A stretch of DNA of 64,000 nucleotides from Acridotheres tristis (taxonomy: Eukaryota > Chordata > Aves > Passeriformes > Sturnidae), in contig CM072888.1 in NCBI GenBank assembly GCA_037013685.1, positions 13,272,216-13,336,215 of the forward strand, in the 5' to 3' direction. Below are positions 38,701 to 50,544 of the stretch, piece after piece (the first letter of the stretch is position 1; each line of letters begins with the position of its first letter). The translations under genes and the position numbers were made by a program. The notes under the pieces were generated by a model. That model did not search any database. It worked only from the letters and a program-made list of their open reading frames with translations, and had not been told where the DNA came from.

Positions 38701-40730
38701 AGGAGAGCAGTTCCATGAAAGAGGACAGGCCACACCCATGGAGAATGACCACTCCTGCTGCCAAGCCAAGAGAAGGATGCTGCAACCAGCTTTCCCCAGA
38801 CTGGACTCCCTGTCCTCCTTCCTGTCTCAACAGCACATTGCTGCACTCCTCCAAAATCTACCACGCTATGGACAAGACAAACAAGAGGCATGCCCTAAAG
38901 GCCACCTTCAGGAAAGCAAGCAATCTCAAAAGCCTTTCTTTGTATTTTATTTAATTTTAGCATCTTTTTAATGTCCACTTCCAAGCAGTCAGTACTGGGG
39001 GCATCGTTTACAGCTGTGCTCAGCAGTGAGGATGAAGAGTGAGCTGTGCCATGGCTACTGGGCTGTGCAAGTCTATACTTGGCTCTGGTGTAACTGGGCT
39101 GATGTGGAAACCCAGCTGGTGGGTAGCAGTTCCCACAACTGAATTCCTCAGAGGCAGTGTGGTTAGCCTGAAAGCCAAATCTGATCTGGCTCAGCTCACA
39201 CCACTGCCTTCAGACAACGGCCGGGACGTGAGAAAGTTTGGATTAGTGTTACCTCTGTTCAGTGTATCACTTCTCAGTAGGAAAGTTTTCTCCTTGTTTG
39301 GGTTCTGCGTAGCTCCAGGAGTAACAGGAGTCTCAAAACATCTCACCTAGAGGTGAAATAGGCTGACAGGACTGGATGGAAGAGACACTAGGACTATTAT
39401 TCCTTCTCTATATACCTGCCTTTTTAAACAATCTCAGTTATGAGGAGAAAAGTCCCACCACACAGAGCCAGAGCTGAGAAGCACATTGAGAATTTTGGAG
39501 GACAGCAGCCAGAACAAGATCAAACATGCACTGCAGGTTTAAAACAACAACAAAACAAATGGAAGCAACTTCCAAAGCTTGTAAACTTCAAGTTATCAGA
39601 GCTTCACCATCTGACGAGCCAGCATACCTAGCTGCCACACCTGCAAGGTTAACACCAAAGATTTATATTCTCCCTCTTCTTTCAACATTTTCTACCAACT
39701 GGTAGCCATGAAAATGGAGTTTGGCACACAAATTGCATCCTGCCTCCAGAATAAATCTTTAAGGCCACAGATGAGTTGATAGAGCTGTGGGCCCAGGCAA
39801 CATGAGAGCCAGCCAGAACAGAGCTTTGCCACGTGAACAAATCTGAGCAAGGAAACCTGCAAGCTGTTGCTGCAAGCACTGGTGCAGTTATTTCCTTAAC
39901 TCTGAATCAAGGAGCAAATCAGTCAGAAGTCATTTTCAGTGCTTGGATCACTTAGCCAAGACAAGAACTGCCTAAAAGCTTTGTGGCAGGGAGTCACTGC
40001 TCCAATACCAGGAGAATTCACCAAATGAAACTCCTCCAGGCAATGAGGGTCAGTGCTGGAGAGCTGTACTGGCTTGGCTCACCCTTGCTCCATCTGGAAG
40101 TGATTTGTGCATACTCCAGTGGTCTGTGCAGTCTGGGCAAAGGAACAAATGTATGGCATAGAGTTAAATCCTCAGGGGAGAAAAAAAAGTCATCCCAACC
40201 CCAAGGCAGCATTAACCATTAACTGGTTTACTAATCTCATTTGTTAGGAAAACTTGCAAGCTAAGTAGAGCTGCAGTAAATGACTCAAAATCCACAGAGT
40301 CCAGTTTAACAAATAAGTGAGCCTGTATTAGCATGTGATCCTGTCACACTTTCCTGCATCCTCTCCACTGTCTTACTTGAAGGAGAGAAAAATAGAAAAA
40401 TTACCGATAAACTTTTTTAAAGTCTTCAAATTTTGCAGCATCAGTAAGACTTTGCAGTTGACAATTAGATGGAAGAAAGACAGGCAAGGTGAACAAGCAG
40501 CTAAAACAGACACCAGATAAAATGCAGGAATTCTCCAGGATGCAAAAACATCATAGCCATAGATTCTCTTTTCCCTTTTGGCTTGAACTTCCAGAGTTGC
40601 CTATTTTGTGTGAGGAAAGCTCCCCATCCCTTCTGGAGCCTGCTCAAGGCTGACTGCACAGAGCTGCCAATAATTATTTCATGCCACAACTTCCAGAACC
40701 AGAGTAAATACTCTGCAACATAGGAATGAC
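35736..40730. other. Intergenic region between the converging NR3C2 and ARHGAP10 ends
   Basis: About 5 kb lies between the inferred transcript ends. It contains one CR1 fragment (36783-36922) and two extra AATAAA hexamers near 36.5 kb. Open frames occur on both strands at 38450-38971 (up to 173 codons) in a GC-richer patch. None has a recognisable domain or splice partner. I see no RNA gene. The exact limits depend on where each transcript is cleaved. Confidence 0.65.
36783..36922 (-). mobile_element. CR1 LINE 3' end fragment
   Basis: Read on the - strand this shows the CR1 3' region. On the + strand it appears as gtttggttggaagggacctt, then aaagatcatccagttccaac, then atgggcagggacacctgcca and ctagaccaggtgctcagaac. 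The terminal CR1 repeat (normally attctatgat) has decayed at the low-coordinate end. It lies between the two genes, about 1 kb past the NR3C2 poly(A) signal. Confidence 0.9.
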
Positions 40731-40751
40731 AAGTCAAATAACAAATAACAT

Positions 40752-40757
40752 TTTATT
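40752..40757 (-). terminator. ARHGAP10: Candidate ARHGAP10 poly(A) signal
   Basis: AATAAA on the - strand (tttatt on +) is followed on the same strand by the U-rich atgttatttgttatttgac. It is the first canonical hexamer after the stop codon at 41618-41616, giving a 3' UTR near 0.88 kb. ATTAAA at 40982-40977 could be used instead. Confidence 0.55.
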
Positions 40758-41035
40758 TCATTTACAGTGATATTTTTTGAGTAGCAAAGGAACCATGACA
40801 TATAGGAGCCTGTAATAAAAGTTCATGTGTCTTATCTTTATAAAATAAATGAAATCATACACGCAACATAAATGAATGTGCTCTTTGAAGACATTTGAAA
40901 AATGTCATGTCTTGATAGCTATTATTTTTACTTACTGATGTCTGTTCTGCACTGGCTATTCCACTCTGAAATACAATTTAATTGTCAGCATGATAGCTTT
41001 TTTTATCCATCAGTATCTTCCAAACCTAAAATGAT

Positions 41036-41232
41036 CATAAAATCATAGAATGGATTGGATAGGGAGGGACCTTAAAGATTATTTAGTTCCAATCCCCTGC
41101 CAGGGGCAGGGATACCTTTCACCAGACCAGGTTGCTCAGAGCTCCATCCAGCCTGTCGTTGAACACTCTTCCAGGGATGGAGCAGCCACAGTTGCTCTGG
41201 GCAGCCTGTCCCAGTGCCTCACCACCCTCACA
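41036..41232 (-). mobile_element. CR1 LINE 3' fragment inside the ARHGAP10 3' UTR
   Basis: The + strand shows aaaatcatagaatggattgg at the low end. This is the complement of the CR1 terminal repeat, and it is followed by gggaccttaaagattattta, then aatcccctgccaggggcagg, then accaggttgctcagagctcc and cagcctgtcccagtgcctca. The element is 5'-truncated (about 200 bp) and its sense strand is -, the same as ARHGAP10 transcription. It is the best preserved of the CR1 fragments here. Confidence 0.95.
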
Positions 41233-41615
41233 TTCTGTTAAAAATTCTGGTTATCAAAGCATAATCTCCAGGGCATTAAGTTGAGTCACAGATCAACCAA
41301 ACACTTGACTTCAAAAGCTATTTATCTTGCAAACAAACATACTACTAATGCTCTTTACAACTGAAAAGACAAGCACCCTATTAAAAAATTAACCTATCCC
41401 TTCATCCCTCCTTCTTGCCCCCCCACCCATTCCAACCCTCAAAGAATTTTTTTTCTCATTCATATTTGGCAACACAATGTCTTTATACGGATTAAGATCT
41501 TCAATCCATAGTCCAGCTCTTCACTGATTAAAAGCAGTCACAAAAGTAGAGACAAGTGACTAGAACAAAAATCCATGGATACCATGTACACCTTCTTGGC
41601 GTTCAATGCACAGAG

Positions 41616-41704
41616 CTATAAAAACTGAACATAATTTTGTGGAATAAGTCCTCTCTTGCCATTTAACGTGCCTTCTAGCCATCCTGGCTCTCTGGAAAAT
41701 TGCA
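41616..41704 (-). CDS. ARHGAP10: ARHGAP10 last exon: second half of the SH3 domain and stop
   Basis: On the - strand a tttgcag acceptor is followed by QFSREPGWLEGTLNGKRGL and IPQNYVQFL, then TAG at 41618-41616. PGWLEG carries the conserved SH3 Trp, and IPQNYV is the conserved Pro-x-x-Tyr strand; both form the proline-peptide groove. The exon enters in phase 1, the split Val codon being G|TG. The human protein, from memory, ends ...IPQNYVKLL and has VQTSREPGW, so the bird-specific changes are at the third residue and the final tail. ARHGAP10 (GRAF2/PSGAP) is a BAR-PH-RhoGAP-SH3 protein that inactivates Rho-family GTPases at membranes and the cytoskeleton. Its SH3 binds partners such as PYK2/FAK family kinases. 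Confidence 0.97.
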
Positions 41705-44159
41705 CTGCAAAAGAAAAGGAGAGAAAATTACTGCATCTCTTTATGTTTGAATTAATACTTTGCAGCTTTAGTTCCATGACACCAGGCAAAGCATCCATAA
41801 AAACTTCCCATCATCTGCAATGACCAGTTTAAGAATCTGGCTAGGAAAGATAAACAGGATTATTAACTTGACTTAAATACTTCATGATATACTTCTGCAA
41901 AGCCTACATGGTGAAATAGCTTTTAGGTGCAGGAGACTTCATTAAGGAAATGGTTAATGGAGCTTAGGACAGATTTATAAAATAGAAAAATCTGTGCCTT
42001 AGGGGAAAAGTCAGAATTCATATCAAACAGTGGAAAATATCTTCAGTAGGTGGGGCAAAACAAGACCAAAAACTTGTCTTGAGCAGAAGTTATGACTCTG
42101 GAAGCTCAGAGCCACAGAAGCACAGCATAGGGCCTTACTTTTGGCATGAAAAGTAAGCATGGAAAGGATTATAGGGGAAATAGAAATGAGCCAGATGTCA
42201 CTCCAAGTATCATCTCTTCAGAACAGAGCTGCTATTAGAAGTGACCAGTGGACAAAATCTGAATCATTCTTCTGATTAAATCCTCTCTCTGAAATTCAAA
42301 TACATAGTGCAATTCACAAAGAGCAAAGGCTTGAACGGCTCCTTGTGCCATCCTAAGTGTTTACCACTGCTGATCCCAAAGTTTATGCCAGTGTATCCAT
42401 GAATATCAAATAAGAAGTATTTCAGCTTGGACTCCCAATGCCCCAGAAGTTACTCTGTGAGCAAGAGAACTAATGAAATCTGACTTCCTCTATATATATC
42501 TTGACCACATTTGACAGGAAGTTAAAAAAGAAGCATAAGCCTCCTTTCTTTGGAAAACAGACTAAAAAGTCCTCAAATTCCCCTCTGAGGTGTCTTAAGG
42601 ATATAATACAGATACCTATTTACCTATGTAACTGTAAAATCTCACACTTTTTAGCAACCTACGATATTCTCTACTGTATTAATTTATCCTCACAGTGCTT
42701 CTGAGACAGACAGTATTTAGGGAAGACATCAGACAAATGCTGAAACATGCTGCCAGCCATGTCAGTGCTTTATTTAAAACACATTAACACATTGGGAAAT
42801 GTGATATTTGTAGCCTTCTACATATCAGGAAAATAACAGTTGAGAGAGAGCAACATGTTAAGTCTCACTTCCAAGACCATGTAAGGCTTTTAATTTGAGG
42901 ACTTAAAATCACTTTCCCTGTTTTTTTCCTTGTGTCCTATTATTGTCAGACAGCTATGCTCAGAAACCACACTTTGAACAGCAGCTATAACTTCAAAGAA
43001 CACAGAAAATAAAACTGCTTTCAAATGATACTGATAGTTTAGATTCAGCATGAAATGCTGGGCTTATATTTGTAATAAATGTGTTCAACAAAAGGATTCC
43101 AAAGGAAAAACGTGCATAGACAATTACCTTTTAGGATCTGTGCTCACACAGTAACTTACATTACCATTAGTAATTAGCAGGCCCTCCTTTCCCTTTGTCA
43201 TTTCTATTCCACAATTACAGAGTACACATGCATTTGAAACTGCATGGCTGACACCACCACAAACCTCCCTCCAGAAGCTGTAATTCTACATTTCCAGCAA
43301 ATGCACCAGCAGCCAGCCAAACCCCTCCCTGAGGTCTCCCATACCTACTGAGCACATCTGTATTACAGGAAACAAACTCCAAAAAAATGACAGATTAGGG
43401 AGAAAAACAACTAGAAAACCTAGAAGTAAGAAATTTCTACCTGTCCTCTGGTGCTTAACTTTAATTTCTATTAGAAATAGGGTAGGTACCACTGGCATGT
43501 GAGTGTCTATAAATCCAAGGCCTGTTCAAACTGAGGGAATGACACTGAAATGAAAATTCCCCTAAAATTTACACAGGGGAGGAAATGCTCACTCTATGCT
43601 GAACCCCATCACTAAACATAACAGCAAACTTCCAAAGAAATATTTTCTAAGCAAGTTTGATAACATAATGGTGAGCTCTGCACACTGCAGCACATTCATG
43701 GCCCAGCAGTTGGGTTTGAGTGGCAAACACTATTTTCACCCCAGAAGATGAGACCTAGCTGGTACAACTGAGCTCTGGGCTTAGGAAATTAAATATTGCA
43801 CATGTACATTACACAGCTCAGGGCCTCGCTTGTTAGCAGACAGTTCTTTTAGACACTAGGAAGACTGAAGAAGGAATTACCACTCAATTACACCTAAGGC
43901 TACCATTTCTAGAAATCTGTGCTTTTTAAAAAAACACTGCAAAAAATAATTCTTACCATTCAGCAGCCGTGGTGATTGTCACAGCAGGGAAGGCTTCTGC
44001 CCCCACTCCAATCACCTTGTGCAAGAAGGGGTAGGATACTTGTGTACATCACTGACTGCTTCTGAAGGCAAATGATATTGATGAATCCAAAAGTAAAGCT
44101 GCTTTAAGCTCCACTGATCCTGTGCTCTTTGCTAATCTATTTCTCAGGTACAGCATACA

Positions 44160-44305
44160 ACAGCATGCATTTCTTTAAAATCAAAACCACTTAACCACAC
44201 AAACACACAAGTGTGGTTTCTGAGCACAGCTGTCTGACAATAATAGGATACAAGAAAAAAACAGCATGCATTCCTTTAAAATCAAAACCACTTAACCACA
44301 CAAAC
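44160..44305. repeat. 45-bp spaced direct repeat
   Basis: Two copies of a 45-bp segment starting acagcatgcatt and ending cacacaaac lie at 44160-44204 and 44261-44305. They differ at a single base (T/C in the ttctttaaa / tcctttaaa segment). The 101-bp offset and near identity imply a recent local duplication. It lies in the last ARHGAP10 intron. Confidence 0.93.
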
Positions 44306-47041
44306 CCCATTCCTCTATCATGCACAGCTCTTAAACTCAGGACACAGCCTATTTCTGAAAAAATACTCTGCTCAAGAGAAGACTTCTGTAGTGTCCCCCT
44401 TCTGTCATTTCTTCTCAGTCTACAACAATTACAGTTCTTAGCACTTTCTCAGGCCTGCCTCAGTTAAAAATACCTTGCTGCAGAAACTACACACTTGGCC
44501 TTAAAACTACAACTCATTACTAGAGAAATCATCCCATAGGACTAAGGCTCATGTTGGCATGGGACAGGAGGGGAAAATACTTGCAGTGTAAAAGATACAG
44601 AGCAGAGAACTAAACAGTAAATATTTTCAGCAAGATTTAACAAGTGTATAGCAAGACTGCACAAAAAGACCAAGCACAGAACCACCACTAAAAGCCATCA
44701 CCTCTTAGTACAGTGCAAATAGCAGCCAAGTTGAGAGCTCAGAGGGGGACAGTGACTTCCTCAGTACCTGCTGCAAGGCCTTTTCAGCAGTCTCACTCAT
44801 GAAGGCAAAGTGCAGAGAAGGAAGATGTCTGAGCATCAGAACGACAGCAAGTGCTACAGAACAGTCACCCCAATTCAAATGGGCCAACCAAATCTACAGA
44901 CTTGGAACTTGCAGTGAGATCTGATTTCTTCTAATCAAGAAACACTATCAGGTCAACTTGGCATTTGCAGCACTGCCTCTTACTTTTCTGCATTCTCCAA
45001 AGGAAATAGCTTTGATATTGCCATGTTAATATTTTCCAGCTGCAAATACATAAAATTTGCAAGCAGCTCTTCCCAGAGACCCAATGCCATAAGCAGATTT
45101 TGGTTTGCCCTGGCAGCTCAGAAGTTTCACAGGTCTCAACCACAATGAGAGCAAGACTCCCTTCCTCAGCAGTATTAGTTATTGGCTGGGTGCCACCAAC
45201 TTCAACAAGACTGAATCAGACACTGATTTCCACATCTTGGTGGAAATTGGCTGTTTTGGTAGCACATCTAACCTGCATGGTGTCTGGCAAAAGAGGGCCT
45301 CCCATTCTCATGGACTGTCAATCAGAGTAAAAACCTCAAAAAGCAACATAAATGAGGATTACTCAGGACAACAGAAATCTCACTGCTAAAACCACTGCAG
45401 CACTACAACTCACTTCCATAGAACCCAATTATGCTGGCCAATTTTTAATCAGGAAATTCAATTAAAGCAAGCAAATGTGCTTGCAAGCCCTCTGTGTTTA
45501 GAAATCCCTTTGGTTTTTTGAAACCATCCCTGTGGGTTGAGTTGATCACAGACATGCAGAAATATTTATCATGCTTAGGGTTAGCCTGGAATTTGAAATT
45601 TCAAAACTTGCTGTTTCTGCTGTGAGAAGCAGAATTATCTTGTGGACAGAACACAGGACTAGGAGTTAGGAGGTCTCCTCCCCATGAATGTTTCCAAGTG
45701 CTCTGAAATACACAGATGAAAGGTGCACCAAGAAGTAGCTCTACCTCCATTTTTACCTCAGCAAAAGAATTATTTGCACATACAGTGCCATACAGTATTT
45801 TGGGAGTACCTCTTTTCTTTGATGTAAATCCTGGATTGGTCAGGACCATAATGACAGACAGTCCAGGAGCCACAGCATGAATTAGAGGGCAGAGAGTGTC
45901 TTGGAGTCAAAACCAGGAACATTAACTAAGGCTGGAACTTTGTTACAGTGGGAGAGAGAGATGGGGATGACAAGGGCTGTGTGAATGTGGCTTTTTGTGT
46001 TCCTCTTATACTTGGTGGAGACAATGGGTGCCCCACTTTTCCTTAGGAACAAAACTCTCTCAGTTTTACTAATGTTTTCTCTCCCCTAAAATCGGATTTT
46101 AAAAATTGTAAAAAGCCTTGATAAGAGCTATCTTGACAAGTTTTCAGGAAGCCTTCCTGCTAGCAGTTCTGCCAAGGAATTTTTATTGTGTAAACACCAT
46201 TTAACCTATCTGAAACACTTCTCCCGAGTGAAATTCCCATTCACTGACTTTTAAGCAGTCTCTTTCAAGAAGCAGAAATTTAATAACACTTGGCTCCAAG
46301 ACTGGCAAAATTCCAGTGCCAGGCAGTCTGATTATTCTTTCCCTGATTATTGGGAATATCTGCCTCAACGACAACATACACAGCCAACATATGTCTCTCT
46401 CAATCTCAGATTCTACTCTGCTTCTCCCCGTATGTGCCCTTATCCAGTTGCAAACTCTTCAAGCTTTGTTTCCAACCACTTGAATTATATTGTTATGTGC
46501 TGTCAATAATATAGCCTGTAACAACTGGGAAATAAAAATATTGGCACAGCCTAAGGCAAATTGAATTGAAGATTTAAAAAAAAAAAAAAAATCCAGTGGA
46601 TATTGTTCAGATTACATTATTCATTTTCTTAGACAATTCAATTAAATAGAAAACTTTGCCTTTTCTTTTTAACTTACCAGATGGTGCCTTAGCATTTATA
46701 TTCTATGGCACTTTAATGGAAAGACTGTGGGATTTGGGGAAGCACAATGCACATGCAATACTGAAAACACCTGAATGTGAAAACGCTACGGTTCTTTACA
46801 GATTCCTACCAGGTGATGCAAAGCTTAACTTAAAATATTAGCAAATCTAACCTTGGCAAACTGAGACAGATTTTTTCCCCCATTTAGAAACAGGAAATGG
46901 AGATGGGAGCAAAGTTTAAACTCACCTTCTTGCACCAATATTACATTTAGCAGCTATGACAGGTGCAAGACTACTTCCCTAAATGCCATTATCCTGTCTG
47001 AGACTGGAGCAGCCAGAGAGATTCATCCAGAGTAATGACAG

Positions 47042-47215
47042 GTGAGAGAGAACCACTGCAATCAACATCTATGGACCAAGAGAGACAAATCAAGAACAGG
47101 GAAGGAAACAGGAAAAAGGAAACAAAGCAGGAGAGAGAGGAAAGAAAAGGGGGGAAAAAAAGAGACAGGATTAGAAAGGGAGACAGGCCGGGTGAAGAAA
47201 GGAGAGACAGATAAA
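47042..47215. repeat. Purine-rich low-complexity tract
   Basis: About 170 bp is almost entirely A and G on the + strand (ggaaacaggaaaaagg, agagagaggaaagaaaagg and similar). Read in the ARHGAP10 direction this is a long polypyrimidine tract in the last intron. There is no clear repeat unit. Confidence 0.8.
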
Positions 47216-49303
47216 ACACTAATGGAAGCAGCACTTTTTAGTAGACATTAATTTAACAGTTACTTTAATGGTTGATACTAGCTGTATGTCAACTTGATTG
47301 ATGCATTGTCACTTTGATAGTTAAGGTTATTGGTAGAGCTGCAGAATTGATGTATTATTACTTTAATTCTTCATTTGGGGGCTTTATTAGGGCATATGGG
47401 AATTTAAATTGAGTAACTAAAGAACCTGAATTGATTCCCTGCAATCTGATTTCAGCACAGACTCAGGGGTGCCTGATACAGAAAGAAAAGGCCCATGTCA
47501 AGGCATTTCAGAGGTTTCAAATGTGGAGACAGGTCTCTACTTGGCATGAAAAGAGCCATCCATGACATAACCTACCAGGAAAAGTTATGAAATGACCATT
47601 ACATACAGTTACTGCCTTATTACTTGCATGCTCTTCCCATTTTTTTCTGCCAATCCACAGCCTACCTGAGGGTGAGAGCCCTACAGGGCAAGGACAACAC
47701 CTGTGAAATAACCAGGACACAGCAGAACAAATCAAAACTAATGTGTTTAAGGAAATGTGAGCTTTGCCATTGGAAATCTGCAATTGGATTTTCCAAATGC
47801 AATCCATGCCACCTTTTCCCAAGCTTTGAACCTTATTTGTCTGATGACATGGAAAACGTTACAGTTCAAACATTTCTCCACAGATGCCACAGTCAAATCC
47901 CATACTTGTTTTGGGGAAATCCAACTCTCCAGTTGAAAACTCAACTGAGGCTGCAATGCACTAAATCATGGGGGTTTTGTGACCACTTCTTGAGTTCTCA
48001 TACAAGGAGAGAATCTCAGCATTGCTCTCACACAAAAACATGACACACAAGGAACTAGTTCTTAAAAGACTTTCTTACCCCAAGCCAACAAAACCTTTGC
48101 TGTTCTGTAGCAGAAATGCCTCCCCTCAGACATCAAATCTTTTCCACAGGATTGTCTTTCCTGTACACAGTTTGATGTCTGCTGAAAAGCCCTATCAGTC
48201 ATGTTTTAAAAAACTTAAATTAAAATAGCTGGTGTGAAGGACTTTTAAAAGAGCAATCATTTAGCTAATTCATCTTTAAAAGGTTTCCCACCTAACTTGA
48301 TTCAGACATGATTTGCCTTTAAGGCAGCTCTAATAGGAAACATCAAGGATGATTTTGTAAATTGGGTGCTAGTAGGGAAGAACCTAGTGGGGATCCCAGA
48401 TCACTTTATACCGGGGAAAAAAAAAAAAACAAACAAAAACAGAACTGAAGTCTGGACCAGGCTTGCTATTTACTTGTTTGGGAGGAGACAGGGGACAGGA
48501 ATATCCTATTACACATACTAAAAAAAAAAAAATAGAATAAAAGGATTTTGCTGAGCTTTCCCATTCTGCATCTTCAGAATTTGTGTTACAGTATTCATTG
48601 GCATAAAGTTTATAAACTAAAACCTTTGCTATCAGTTTGAAGTCCCTGTACATTTGCTGAAGGGTAGATCCATGGAAGCTCACTGAGAACAGTCTTGAGC
48701 ACAGGAATCACCTTCTGGATGTTCATATGTAGTGCTATATTTGGATCCACAGAAATCATTAAAAACAAGCCTTCATTCCACACCTCAGTGAATATTCCTT
48801 TTTCTACAGGTACAGGCATACACTAATGCAAACCTTGATCTAAATCAGTAAAAACACTGTCTTTTTTCCTCCATTGTTCACCTGATTTACCTGGCACTCT
48901 GTTTACGTGAAAATCCTGAAATAGATTTTTTTTTCTTTAAAGGAAAACCCCTGTGTTATTTTACAACAAGGGTTCACATTGTAAAAAATTCAGTTTCACA
49001 GGCCAAGGTGTTCTCTTCTATTACTGAATAACAACTTTTTTTTGGTACTACAACACATTTAAATGATGCTAAAAATTATACCAGTTGGGAGAGTCTATTC
49101 ACCCAAAAATCAAAAGCATTGCCTCACAGTGCTAAGGATATGTTAAGTAGCTTCTTCATACCAGAAAATATCTCCATCACCAACTGTGTGCCATCAGCAA
49201 TGTTGGCAGAATAGCAGTCAGGCTTGTATTTTTATCCAAAGCCATTTTAGCAGTTTTGTCAATTTGTTTTTCATTGCTTTATATTTACTCAAGCAGTACT
49301 TAC

Positions 49304-49395
49304 CATCTTCAAATATTGCTCCTATCTGAAATGACAATTCAGAGCTGTGTTCTGCTTCACATGGATAAACTGCTCTTGCTTTTCGGTGGGCAACA
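49304..49395 (-). CDS. ARHGAP10: ARHGAP10 penultimate exon: first half of the SH3 domain
   Basis: On the - strand a ttttcag acceptor precedes VAHRKARAVYPCEAEHSSE and LSFQIGAIFED, followed by a gtaagt donor. ARAVYPC is the SH3 ALYDY-like first strand, and SSELSF..G is the acidic RT-loop and diverging turn. The exon is 92 bp, enters after two bases (AG|T, a Ser codon) and leaves after one (G|TG, Val), so it joins the flanking exons exactly. The match to human is nearly complete in this segment (LSFEIGAIFEDV in human, from memory). The SH3 continues 7.6 kb away at 41616-41704. Confidence 0.97.
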
Positions 49396-50358
49396 CTGAA
49401 AAATGAAATTATCAATTATAGCAACTTTTTACTATTATGAAGACACTGTCTCAACCATTCTCTCTCCATTCCCATTTGGAGATGACTAAAACTTTAAACA
49501 CAATCTCACATGCATCATTACAGGCTTATAATTCATACACATAGCCAAAGCTGAAGCTTCACAGCTTACTGTTGGCATTTCTGAATATCATACTCCCAAC
49601 TTGCTGCACACTTATCTTTATGACAAACTCGAATTTCAACTACAGTTAAATTTTTTTCATGTGCTAGTCAGCAATGAACTCAATAGCAGGCAAAGCATAA
49701 CATACTTCAAAAATTCAACCAGTAATAAGAAATAGGAATTTTTTACCAAGTGTTGGGAAGAATTTGTGAATATACCAAACTACTTTAATTAGAAAAGCAA
49801 ATATTACTAAATTTGAAGGGAAAAGCCAAGATGGTGAAGACCTTCAAAGAAAAAACTTGAAATACTTCAAAACATGGAAGCAAACGTGGAAGGAAACAAA
49901 CGTGGAAGGAAACAGGGTGGAAGGAAAGCTGGAAAAAAGAGTGAAAGAATGAAACCACAGAGAAAGGTAAAGATGGAAGAAAGTCTTTCAGAGGCAGCAA
50001 GACTAGGATAAGAAACTTAAATTTGGCAAAGGTGGAAGAATCTGTATTTTAAAAGACTCTAAGGGAAACACTGGAGGAGAGAGACACCATGAACTGTCCA
50101 ATCAAAACAAATCCCTCCTGTATTAACCTATTAACCAACAGACCACTGGCTCAGTGTACAGCGTGTCTTCCACCAAGGAAAGTGTTCAAGGAAAAACAAG
50201 ATGAAGCAGACAGGTATTTTATTCTGTCAAAATTGCTACGGTTGCATTTCCTGGTTTGAGACAATCAATCATTTGCATCCCATGGGAGATTATTTTCATG
50301 AAGATGCAGATAAAGGAGGCAAATAAAGAGCCAGCAGAAGCTGAAGTGCAGACCATAC
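49396..50358 (-). other. ARHGAP10: ARHGAP10 intron between linker and SH3 exons (963 bp)
   Basis: A short intron with a gtatgg donor (50358-50353) and a ttttcag acceptor. It contains a purine-rich stretch at about 49860-49990 with three imperfect 16-bp units. Confidence 0.9.
49881..49928. repeat. 16-bp tandem repeat, three units
   Basis: The unit caaacgtggaaggaaa occurs perfectly at 49881-49896 and 49897-49912. A third, diverged unit (cagggtggaaggaaag) follows at 49913-49928. It sits in a purine-rich part of the 963-bp ARHGAP10 intron. Confidence 0.9.
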
Positions 50359-50490
50359 CTTTCCACTGTTGTGTCAGTGCCAGTGGCAGGGTTGGGGAAG
50401 AAGAAATTGGGTAGTGCAGCATTTGTGGCAGCCAGGTTAGCAGATGGAACATTCATCCATGAAACCATCGACGGGCGGCTTTGAGCAGGA
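50359..50490 (-). CDS. ARHGAP10: ARHGAP10 exon: Ser/Pro/Asn-rich linker before the SH3 domain
   Basis: On the - strand a cctcttag acceptor precedes PAQSRPSMVSWMNVPSAN, then LAATNAALPNFFFPNPATG and TDTTVE, followed by a gtatgg donor. The segment aligns with the human linker by its start (PGQTRSSMVQWLNP, from memory). The rest is low-complexity and diverged, as is usual for a disordered linker between the RhoGAP and SH3 domains. The exon is 132 bp, entering with the third base of a Leu codon (CT|T) and leaving after AG of a Ser codon. Phase continuity with both neighbours supports both boundaries. Confidence 0.93.
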
Positions 50491-50544
50491 CTAAGAGGAA
50501 ACAGAGTCAAAGCAGAGTTAAAAACATGAATAAAATTTCTTATT

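Larger units (their letters stand above)
40731..41615 (-). other. ARHGAP10: ARHGAP10 3' untranslated region (inferred)
   Basis: This is sequence downstream of the ARHGAP10 stop on the - strand to a likely end just past AATAAA (40757-40752, tttatt on +). No canonical hexamer occurs earlier in the transcript before the CR1 insertion. ATTAAA at 40982-40977 is an alternative signal. The UTR would therefore carry a sense CR1 segment at 41036-41232. The UTR is inferred from hexamers only. Confidence 0.6.
41705..49303 (-). other. ARHGAP10: ARHGAP10 last intron (7.6 kb)
   Basis: This intron splits the SH3 domain. Read on the - strand it runs from the gtaagt donor (49303-49298) to a ttttgcag acceptor at 41705. 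It contains a 45-bp direct repeat pair (44160-44204 and 44261-44305), a purine-rich tract at 47042-47215, and A-runs at about 46570, 48420 and 48520. Open frames inside it, the longest about 139 codons at 47624-48043, show no recognised domain. Confidence 0.85.

Noticed and set aside
47517..48043. Open frames of 101 and 139 codons on opposite strands
   Set aside because: They lie in the last ARHGAP10 intron, with no recognised domain and no phase or splice link to the gene.
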